A stretch of 10,428 nt of DNA, taken from CAKRJP01 sp963589425 (GTDB lineage: Bacteria; Bacillota; Clostridia; Lachnospirales; Lachnospiraceae). Each line of letters starts with the position of its first letter. The stretch's first letter is position 1. The notes beneath the pieces were generated by a model. The model saw only the letters and a program-made list of their open reading frames with translations, did no database searches and had not been told where the DNA came from. The stretch is taken from contig CAVAKZ010000096.1 in assembly GCA_963589425.1 (NCBI GenBank), positions 1 through 10,428 of the forward strand, given 5' to 3'. The position numbers and the translations under genes are program-made. This document shows, in pieces, positions 5,392-10,428 of this stretch.

Positions 5392-6087
5392 ATGAAAGAT
5401 TTAGGAAAAACGATTGCAAAACATAGAAAGGACCACAAGCTGAAACAGAGCCAGCTTGCAATAGAGCTTGAAAAATATGATATTTATGTAAAACCAAATA
5501 CTGTGAGTGCCTGGGAATCCGGTCTGTCACAGCCTAACTCCAGACAGCTTCTTGCTATCTGTGAACTGCTGGACATCCACGATATTTATACTGAATTTAT
5601 TGGGAAAAATCCTGATAATCCATTCCGCAATCTGAATGAGGAAGGTGTTCGCAAGGCATTGGATTACATCAGCCTGCTTGAAAAAAGTGGTGATTACAAA
5701 ATCGCCGAGGTTATTCCTCTCCATGTACTTAGGGAAAGAAAGGTCTTCTATACAACGGTATCTGCCGGTACCGGATCATTTCTGGATGGTGACGATTATG
5801 AAATGTACTCTGCCCCTGATATTCCAGAAGAAGCAACTTTCGGGGTACATGTCAGTGGAGACAGTATGGAACCCCGCTACCATAATGAAGAACTTATCTG
5901 GATCGAACAGACTGAACATCTTGAAGATGGAGAAATTGGTATCTTTTACCTTGATGGAAATGCATATGTGAAAAAATTCCAGAACAACAGAAAGGGAACG
6001 TATCTCATATCTCTGAATAAGAAATATGATCCTATTCCCGTAACGGAACACAGTTCTTTTAAGATTTTTGGTCGTGTTCTCTCATAG
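5392..6087 (+). CDS. LexA/CI-type repressor with S24 self-cleavage domain
   Basis: 231 residues from the ATG at 5392, with AAAGG nine bases upstream; an earlier ATG at 5356 has a poor ribosome site and lies very close to the transcript start. The N-terminal XRE domain (about 4-66) contains LKQSQLAIELEKYDI and TVSAWESGLSQPN. The C-terminal S24 domain has an Ala125-Gly126 cleavage site in VSAGTG, catalytic Ser158 in SGDSMEP, and the general-base Lys194 in NAYVKKF. All are intact, so RecA-stimulated self-cleavage is expected by family. It very likely binds the repeats in the divergent region and holds the element quiet until DNA damage. The long linker between domains (about 70-118) is unassigned. 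Confidence 0.92.
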   Translation: MKDLGKTIAKHRKDHKLKQSQLAIELEKYDIYVKPNTVSAWESGLSQPNSRQLLAICELLDIHDIYTEFIGKNPDNPFRNLNEEGVRKALDYISLLEKSGDYKIAEVIPLHVLRERKVFYTTVSAGTGSFLDGDDYEMYSAPDIPEEATFGVHVSGDSMEPRYHNEELIWIEQTEHLEDGEIGIFYLDGNAYVKKFQNNRKGTYLISLNKKYDPIPVTEHSSFKIFGRVLS

Positions 6088-6126
6088 TCCAATAAATTGG
6101 ACACATATTATGATAACATTTACATA
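6087..6126 (+). promoter_or_regulatory. Palindrome and possible promoter before the XRE-HAD pair
   Basis: GTCCAAT-AA-ATTGGAC (6087-6102) is a perfect palindrome starting on the last base of the S24 gene's stop. Its right half supplies a -35 TTGGAC, with TACATA 18 bases further on. It therefore looks like an operator placed on a promoter; the -10 is mediocre. As RNA the palindrome would have only a two-base loop, which favours a protein site. Confidence 0.4.
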
Positions 6127-6191
6127 GTGACCGGTCAGCTTCACCTCTCTGCCCGACACTTACTACCATTTTGTAAAGGGGGATTGCAATT

Positions 6192-6443
6192 ATGAGTGCA
6201 GAAACTGTTATCTGTAAATTACGAGAAACAAGAACTGATCTTGGTTTTACCCAGCGTCAGGTCGCTAATGGAGCTGATATGAATGTGCGTACTCTTATCA
6301 ACATAGAAAACGGACATACCATTCCCAGCCTCCTCTATGCCATGCGCTTGGCAAATTTCTTAAACTGCCCGGTAGATGAACTGTTTGAATACAAGAGTGC
6401 CGGACAGATTTCAAATGAAGGAGATAACTCTAATGGAAAATGA
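6192..6443 (+). CDS. Small XRE-family regulator
   Basis: 83 residues; GGGGG lies about nine bases before the ATG. A single lambda-repressor-type HTH fills most of it: LRETRTDLGFTQRQVANGAD (about 10-29) is followed by MNVRTLINIENGHTIPSL, the recognition-helix region, then LANFLNCPVDELFEY. The tail is short and polar. It resembles the stand-alone HTH proteins that regulate neighbouring genes in phages and ICEs. Its last 11 bases overlap the following HAD gene, so the two are co-translated and probably work on one process. The promoter region with a 16-base palindrome at 6087-6102 could be its own operator. Confidence 0.85.
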   Translation: MSAETVICKLRETRTDLGFTQRQVANGADMNVRTLINIENGHTIPSLLYAMRLANFLNCPVDELFEYKSAGQISNEGDNSNGK

Positions 6444-6771
6444 AACAGTTCCTTTCAAAACGATTGCCGTTGATTTTGATGGGACTCTCTGCTACAGTAA
6501 ATGGCCGGAACTTGGTCAACCCAACATTGCTCTGATTGCTTACCTCCAGGAATGGAAACACAATGGCAATAAGCTCATTCTTTGGACCTGCCGTGCCGGA
6601 GAAGCCCTGGCAAAAGCGGTTGAATGGTGCCGGGAACAGAATCTTGAATTTGATGCAGTCAATGACAACCTGCCTGAAATCATCGAATTTTACGGACACA
6701 ATAGCCGGAAGATATCCTGTGATTACTATATTGATGACCGGATGCTGCTTCCGGAAAGTGCAAAGGCATAG
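6433..6771 (+). CDS. Minimal HAD-superfamily phosphatase-like protein
   Basis: 112 residues from the ATG at 6433, with AAGGAG nine bases upstream; longer in-frame starts lie inside the preceding gene. HAD motifs in order: VDFDGTLC (motif I, with the nucleophile Asp and general acid Asp), LILWTCR (motif II Thr), a Lys in NSRKISC that could serve as motif III, and YYIDDR (motif IV acids). There is no cap domain and the length is near the minimum for the fold. Such proteins are frequent in phages and gut mobile elements and act as phosphatases on small substrates; the substrate here is unknown. It overlaps the XRE gene by 11 bases. A hairpin covers its stop codon. Confidence 0.85.
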   Translation: MENETVPFKTIAVDFDGTLCYSKWPELGQPNIALIAYLQEWKHNGNKLILWTCRAGEALAKAVEWCREQNLEFDAVNDNLPEIIEFYGHNSRKISCDYYIDDRMLLPESAKA

Positions 6772-6793
6772 AACCTTAGTTGGTACTATGCCT
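6764..6793 (+). repeat. Hairpin over the HAD gene's stop codon
   Basis: AGGCATAG (6764-6771) pairs with CTATGCCT (6786-6793), and ACC/GGT extends the stem inside after one A/A mismatch. No T-run follows, so it is a weak terminator at best and may instead protect the mRNA 3' end. Confidence 0.5.
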
Positions 6794-6856
6794 AAAATCT
6801 TAATTCTCTCGATTTAACTTTGTATAATATTATTGCTTTGATTTTCTGTTTACACT

Positions 6857-6893
6857 AAAAAATAATCCATTTTGTATTATTGAATAAAATGGA
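6857..6893 (-). terminator. Terminator of the TetR gene
   Basis: On the minus strand TCCATTTT (6893-6886) and AAAATGGA (6873-6866) form an eight-pair stem with a 12-base loop, followed by TTATTTTTT (to 6857). It lies about 30 bases beyond the tetR stop and marks the left limit of the cargo block. Confidence 0.6.
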
Positions 6894-6925
6894 CTAAAGG
6901 TAAAATTTTCATTATAATCTATTGT

Positions 6926-7465
6926 TTAAATTGTCAAAAAGATTTCTGCTATTTCTTCAGCACTTTCCTCAAAGTTATTCTGCACCCATTTTTCTAAAAT
7001 TCTCCACAGTCCAGCTGCTACAGTTACCACAATGTATTCTTTTCTTTTCATAGGCAGTTCAGCCTTTATGAGAGAAGAAAAGTTAAATACTTTTGAATTA
7101 AATAAAATACTTTCAAACTCATTCAACAGAATTAAAAATTGATTACTTTTTTCTAATAACAAAAGAATATCTCTATGTCGGCTCCAATATAGAAAAAAAT
7201 TAATCACATCTGATTTCCAAGTTCTTTCTTTAATATTTTGTGTCTCTTCTGCAAAATCATCATATAAAAACTTTATATAACTGGCAAGAACCTCTGCTTT
7301 ACTATTGTAATTTAGATAAAAAGTACGTCTTGCAATCTCAGCTTCCTGTGCAATCTGAGTAACAGTAATCTCTTCAAAGTTGTCTTCTTCCATTAGTTTT
7401 AATAAAGCATCTATAATACATTTCTGCGTTCTTGAAACTTTACCTTTTTTAATTGTTATACTCAT
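6926..7465 (-). CDS. TetR-family transcriptional regulator
   Basis: 179 residues; AGGAG is eight bases before the ATG. The N-terminal HTH is clear: ITVTQIAQEAEIARRTFYLN (about 33-52) then SKAEVLASYIKFL, and TRTQKCII-like helix 1 precedes it. The C-terminal domain ends with VAAGLWRILEKWVQNNF, the pattern of the DhaS-like TetR subgroup, and should bind a small ligand and dimerize. It is divergent from the CruF/DUF422-type membrane protein, with overlapping promoters and a shared operator, so it almost certainly controls that gene and itself. It is strongly AT-rich: 10 of 60 bases are G or C in 7081-7140, against 33 of 60 in 1681-1740 of the integrase, pointing to a separate origin. Confidence 0.9.
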   Translation of the reverse strand: MSITIKKGKVSRTQKCIIDALLKLMEEDNFEEITVTQIAQEAEIARRTFYLNYNSKAEVLASYIKFLYDDFAEETQNIKERTWKSDVINFFLYWSRHRDILLLLEKSNQFLILLNEFESILFNSKVFNFSSLIKAELPMKRKEYIVVTVAAGLWRILEKWVQNNFEESAEEIAEIFLTI

Positions 7466-7504
7466 TTTTATATCTCCTGCTTAATTTTACTCACTTTAAC
7501 CAAT

Positions 7505-7587
7505 GTGTGCATTCATGAACTAATATATTGCAAATTACCCACTCACATTATATACTAACTTTACCAAATACACAAGTGTGCATTTAT
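7505..7587. promoter_or_regulatory. Overlapping divergent promoters with likely TetR operators
   Basis: Rightward promoter: TTGCAA (7528-7533), 17 bases, TATACT (7551-7556). Leftward promoter: TTGTGT (7575-7570), 17 bases, TATAAT (7552-7547); the two -10 boxes overlap. GTGTGCATT(C/T)AT occurs at 7505-7516 and 7576-7587, 71 bases apart. The second copy is part of a 20-base imperfect palindrome AAATnCACA-AG-TGTGnATTT (7566-7585) that covers the leftward -35 and the rightward start region. A similar inverted half, ATGCGCAC, follows at 7594-7601. Confidence 0.6.
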
Positions 7588-7623
7588 AGTCTTATGCGCA
7601 CCAAAAACGAAGGAGATTATCAT

Positions 7624-8460
7624 ATGACGAATGAATCAAAAAAAATGTCACTTTCAAATGACATCAAAATCATGCTGATCCTTATGGTTGCAGTTGTTAT
7701 CCTGAATGTATTTTTCCCATGGTCAAAAGTATTCATTGCCGCTGCTGTCGCAGTAGGATGTTGTGCTATTGCATTTATGCATGGCATAAAATACTATGGA
7801 TCCCAAAATCTTATTGTCTTCTTCCTTATATGCTGGGCAGTGAGCAACTTTTTTGAAGGCTTAAGTATTCACACAGGTTTTCCTTTCGGAAATTACCATT
7901 ATGAAATACCTGGACCTAGAATATGGGATGTGCCAATAGTCATTATGCCAGCTTATTTTGGAATGGGATATTTTGCATGGGTTATATCTCTTGCTATTAA
8001 TAAACAGTATGAGAAAAAACTTTCCGGAATCAAAACATTCTTAGTTCCATTTACAGCTGCTTTTATCATGGTAATGTGGGATGTTGTATTAGATCCAACC
8101 GCTTCTACGCTGAATGGAAACTGGATATGGGAAGATGGTGGCACATTCTTCAATATTCCTATCTCTAACTTCTGTGGATGGTATTTTGTAGTATACGTAT
8201 TCATGCAGATATTCGCCATATATATATCAAAAGCAGATACAAAAGAAAGAGTTATTTCAGACTATCCAGCTGCTTATTGGTATATAGGACCCATAGTATA
8301 CATGATGCAAGGACTTAGTTATGTAGAAACCGCCATTGTAAGACAGGACAATTTAGAAATTTGGCATTATGCTGGTATGATTGGAGTATTCACCCTTTGC
8401 TTTGTAGCATGGATTGGATTCATCATAATTCACGATCATTTTAAAGAATTAACAAAATAA
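7624..8460 (+). CDS. Carotenoid-biosynthesis-family (CruF/DUF422) integral membrane protein
   Basis: 278 residues from the ATG at 7624, with GGAG eight bases upstream. About seven or eight hydrophobic segments are visible (near 13-31, 36-52, 62-80, 103-124, 138-153, 181-202, 216-236, 248-270). Conserved polar clusters of the family lie between them: E78 then GFPFGNYHYE (85-94), WDVP (101-104), WDVVLDP (152-158), NWIW (166-169) and IPISNFCGW (178-186). CruF-type members hydrate carotenoid double bonds, but no carotenoid genes are nearby and a strict anaerobe would not be expected to make them, so the real substrate is unknown, perhaps another isoprenoid or lipid. It is controlled by the divergent TetR gene and followed by a terminator, so it is a one-gene cargo unit. 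Confidence 0.85.
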   Translation: MTNESKKMSLSNDIKIMLILMVAVVILNVFFPWSKVFIAAAVAVGCCAIAFMHGIKYYGSQNLIVFFLICWAVSNFFEGLSIHTGFPFGNYHYEIPGPRIWDVPIVIMPAYFGMGYFAWVISLAINKQYEKKLSGIKTFLVPFTAAFIMVMWDVVLDPTASTLNGNWIWEDGGTFFNIPISNFCGWYFVVYVFMQIFAIYISKADTKERVISDYPAAYWYIGPIVYMMQGLSYVETAIVRQDNLEIWHYAGMIGVFTLCFVAWIGFIIIHDHFKELTK

Positions 8461-8484
8461 TAAAACCGAACATATATATAACAG

Positions 8485-8529
8485 AGAGCAAGATTTCGTC
8501 ATCATTGAATTACAAGTCTTGCTCTTTTT
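8485..8529 (+). terminator. Terminator of the CruF/DUF422-type gene
   Basis: AGAGCAAGA (8485-8493) pairs perfectly with TCTTGCTCT (8517-8525), followed by TTTT. It lies 25 bases after the stop and closes the cargo block on the right. Confidence 0.8.
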
Positions 8530-8571
8530 AATATTATTTCAACAAATAAGGTTTTTAAATCTTTTATCACA

Positions 8572-8763
8572 TTAAGTTAGTTTTATCTTACTTCGCAAGT
8601 TAGCAAGCAGTGCCCTCGTACGTACACGAGCGCGTTTTGCTTGTTGGAGGCACATCCCCAATCCCCTTAGAATGTCATCTTCGATGCCAAGCTGCTCTCT
8701 CACTTTGTGAGTGCTGATACATTCCTGCTCTGCCTGAATATAAAAAAGAGGGCAACCACCAAT
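8572..8763 (-). pseudogene. Unrecognised short coding remnant downstream of the relaxase
   Basis: A minus-strand frame is open for 63 codons before TAA at 8572. The downstream part reads like protein (QAEQECISTHKVREQLGIE, then DDILRGLGMCLQQAKRA and RVRTRALLANLRSK), ending basic. It has no ATG at its beginning and its first codons lie in the relaxase terminator, so it is probably the C-terminal scrap of an older gene. A 27-residue version could start at the ATG at 8655, with AAGGGG seven bases upstream. I do not recognise the family. Confidence 0.3.
8601..8653. repeat. Dense nested inverted repeats downstream of the relaxase
   Basis: TAGCAAGCA (8601-8609) pairs with TGCTTGTTG (8638-8646), partly by G-U. 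Alternatively GTGCC (8610-8614) pairs with GGCAC (8649-8653). Inside both, CTCGT (8615-8619) pairs with ACGAG (8626-8630). The block is more GC-rich than its surroundings and could be a relaxase or recombination site, or RNA structure; nothing in view decides. Confidence 0.45.
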
Positions 8764-8784
8764 TTATATTTTTGATGATTGCCC
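8742..8784 (-). terminator. Terminator of the mobilization operon
   Basis: On the minus strand GGGCAATCATC (8784-8774) pairs over 11 positions with GGTGGTTGCCC (8760-8750), two of them G-U, and runs directly into CTCTTTTTT. It begins six bases after the relaxase stop. Confidence 0.85.
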
Positions 8785-8790
8785 GTATGC

Positions 8791-10215
8791 TTATCTCTCC
8801 TGCTGCCGTTTCCTTTTCATGTCTTCCTCTATGTCCCAGCTCTGCTGAGCAGCATAGAAGGATTCCACATTTTGCTTCGCTATCTGATAATCCCGCATCT
8901 CTTTCTTTATTTTCTTGTATTCGCTGTAAGCTGCCTTTTTCTCTGAAAGCAGTCTTACAAATTCCTCATTCAGATCCTTTACCTTCGGAATTTTTCCATC
9001 CGGCAGTTTTGAAAATGCTTCCTTGGCTGCCTTATGAAGAGTGATTTCATCTCGGTGTGCCTCGAAAAATTTCTTACTGTATCCTGATTTTCGATAGGCA
9101 ATGTACGTTTCCCTGGTCTTAGCATAATTGATAATGTGAGTCTTGATCACTTTATTTGCGGTCATCTTCTCCTCTGCATCTTTGATGGTTTTCATAAGTT
9201 CATGGTATCTTGCAGAACTACCATCCACCAATGCATCCAGAGTTTCCTTATCGTGAATATCATGCTGTTGTAAAAAAAGAATAGACTCCGCAAACTGTTT
9301 CACATTATATTTTTTCGCCCACCGGACATATCCGCCATTCTTTCCCTGTGCCATTTTTTCCTGAATATCAACTACCAGATCAAACTTACGCTTTTCCGGT
9401 TTTGCTTCTTTCTGTTCTGGCACTTTTTCATTTCTTTCGGGAGGCTCTTTCTCTCCGGCAATCACTTTTTTCAGATTTTCTTCTGTAAAATCCTCTCCAA
9501 GTGAACGGAACCGGATGAAACGTTTCTGCTCTTTTCCACAGACTGCGGTATGCTTGCCACGCTTGATTTCATATCCTTCTGCCTGTAAAAATTTCAGAAG
9601 TTCCTCAAAATCTGCCGGCTTCTGATCCAGGCATTTCAGAATATCTTCCCGGATAACATCCCTCATGCTCACACGTTCCGGGTACTTTGTTCTCCGCTGC
9701 CTCTCACTCGGCTTTACCTTTGGAATGACAGAAAGCCCATGCTCCAGACAGATAATGTCGCTGAGTCTCTGCAATGCAATTCCGGAAAACCAGAAATCCC
9801 GAAACTTCCGGTCACACTCCAGATTGGTGGAATTGAAAATGATATGGTTATGAATATGCGCCCGATCCACATGGGTTGCCACAATAAATGCGTGCTTTCC
9901 TTTTGTGAATCTCATACCGGTTTCATATCCGACTTCATTTGCTTCCTCCGGTGTAATCTCTCCCGGCTTGAATGACTGGCGGATCTGATATGCAATCACA
10001 TCTCCCTTAGGCTGCCGCCATGTCTTATGCAGATATTCCTTTTTTGCCTGAGCAAATTCCAGATCAACAAGCTCCGGATTGCACTGATAAGACGAGATAT
10101 ATTTTCCCTCATCCGTTTTTTCTCCATTCATGGCATAATCAGTCCTGTCTTTCAGACACTGCATCACACTCCGGCCTTTATTCTGGTGCATTGCTATCAG
10201 TTTTGTTGCCGCCAT
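8791..10215 (-). CDS. MobA/VirD2-type relaxase (MOBP-like)
   Basis: 474 residues, full length for this family. It should nick oriT and stay covalently bound to the 5' end, piloting the strand into a recipient. Motif I carries the likely nicking Tyr27 in KDRTDYAMN. The metal-binding motif is complete: THVDRAHIHNHIIFNSTN, with His115, Asp117, His120, His122 and His124. The relaxase domain ends near 165; a basic linker RQRRTKYPER and further helical regions follow, with a charged low-complexity stretch (about 254-278, rich in E, K and P) and a coiled-coil-like lysine/glutamate tail. The start has AGGTGA upstream and lies 13 bases after the mobC stop, so the two form one operon that ends at the terminator at 8742-8784. 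Confidence 0.95.
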   Translation of the reverse strand: MAATKLIAMHQNKGRSVMQCLKDRTDYAMNGEKTDEGKYISSYQCNPELVDLEFAQAKKEYLHKTWRQPKGDVIAYQIRQSFKPGEITPEEANEVGYETGMRFTKGKHAFIVATHVDRAHIHNHIIFNSTNLECDRKFRDFWFSGIALQRLSDIICLEHGLSVIPKVKPSERQRRTKYPERVSMRDVIREDILKCLDQKPADFEELLKFLQAEGYEIKRGKHTAVCGKEQKRFIRFRSLGEDFTEENLKKVIAGEKEPPERNEKVPEQKEAKPEKRKFDLVVDIQEKMAQGKNGGYVRWAKKYNVKQFAESILFLQQHDIHDKETLDALVDGSSARYHELMKTIKDAEEKMTANKVIKTHIINYAKTRETYIAYRKSGYSKKFFEAHRDEITLHKAAKEAFSKLPDGKIPKVKDLNEEFVRLLSEKKAAYSEYKKIKKEMRDYQIAKQNVESFYAAQQSWDIEEDMKRKRQQER

Positions 10216-10228
10216 CTTCTCACCTGCC

Positions 10229-10428
10229 TTACATAATTGCTGTCAGTCTGTCCAGCACTTTTCTCATTTCCTGCAAAATTTCTTTCTGATTTGTTCTCAG
10301 TTCTTCGATATCCTCATGGTAAATACTTCCTGTCTCATTGGCTTTCTTCGCATACTGATTCAGATTATTCCCGGATATCTGTAAAAGGCGAAGAACTTCT
10401 TTTAAGTCAGAAAGATCCATCACAATGA
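10229..10428 (-). CDS. mobC: MobC-type mobilization accessory protein, 5' end off the window
   Basis: The frame is open to the right edge, so only the C-terminal 66 or so residues are seen. A GTG and an ATG near the edge should not be taken as starts. The visible part has the MobC signature: LKEVLRLLQISGNNLNQYAKKAN, where the GNNLNQ.A..AN core is typical, then a helical tail (LRTNQKEILQEMRKVLDRLTA). Full MobC proteins carry an N-terminal ribbon-helix-helix that binds oriT and helps the relaxase open it; that part would lie to the right. oriT itself is therefore most likely upstream of this gene, outside the window. Confidence 0.85.
   Translation of the reverse strand, partial: IVMDLSDLKEVLRLLQISGNNLNQYAKKANETGSIYHEDIEELRTNQKEILQEMRKVLDRLTAIM

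Noticed and set aside
7528..7623. Extending the CruF/DUF422-type protein to a TTG at 7528
   Set aside because: That TTG lies in the -35 box of its own promoter; the ATG at 7624 has a good ribosome site.
8601..8653. Firm call of oriT on the nested hairpins
   Set aside because: The place is downstream of the relaxase, while oriT for mobC-relaxase operons is usually upstream of mobC; no nic motif is recognisable.

Overview
The window looks like one end of an integrated mobilizable element in a low-to-moderate GC, Gram-positive anaerobe of the Clostridia, most likely a gut Lachnospiraceae. The reasons are strong AGGAGG-type ribosome sites, AT-rich promoters with 17-base spacers, U-tailed terminators, and protein families typical of Clostridial ICEs and IMEs. 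The taxonomic call is inference; no rRNA or tRNA gene is present.

Left flank (1-957): a GNAT acetyltransferase runs off the left edge. It is preceded by a promoter, a structured leader and a terminator hairpin that sits just ahead of its ribosome site, which is an attenuator layout. Next to it, a second tiny unit (promoter, UUCG-capped hairpin, terminator) lies just downstream of the integrase. The chromosome/element junction probably falls between about 800 and 957, but the other end of the element is not visible.

Recombination module (958-4540, minus strand): an XRE regulator, then a sigma-region-4-like regulator, a single-domain excisionase-like protein, a protein with four tandem excisionase-type helix-turn-helix units, and the tyrosine integrase. 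Several junctions overlap or nearly touch (TAATG, TGACATG), so they are probably translationally coupled. The order resembles the regulator-xis-int end of Tn916-like elements, with the four-unit protein as an unusual addition.

Control region (4541-6771): a 70-base inverted repeat, a small zinc-ribbon protein, and a divergent promoter pair carrying repeated operator-like sequences. The rightward gene is a LexA/CI-type S24 self-cleaving repressor. It is followed by a small XRE protein overlapping a minimal HAD-fold phosphatase-like protein.

Cargo (6857-8529): a TetR regulator diverges from a membrane protein of the carotenoid-biosynthesis (CruF/DUF422) family. The two share overlapping promoters and a likely TetR operator and are bounded by terminators. 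The TetR gene is visibly more AT-rich than its neighbours.

Mobilization module (8572-10428, minus strand): a complete MOBP-type relaxase and the C-terminal part of MobC, cut by the right edge. A strongly structured stretch with a short coding remnant lies downstream of the relaxase. No conjugation pore or coupling protein is visible, so IME versus ICE cannot be settled here.
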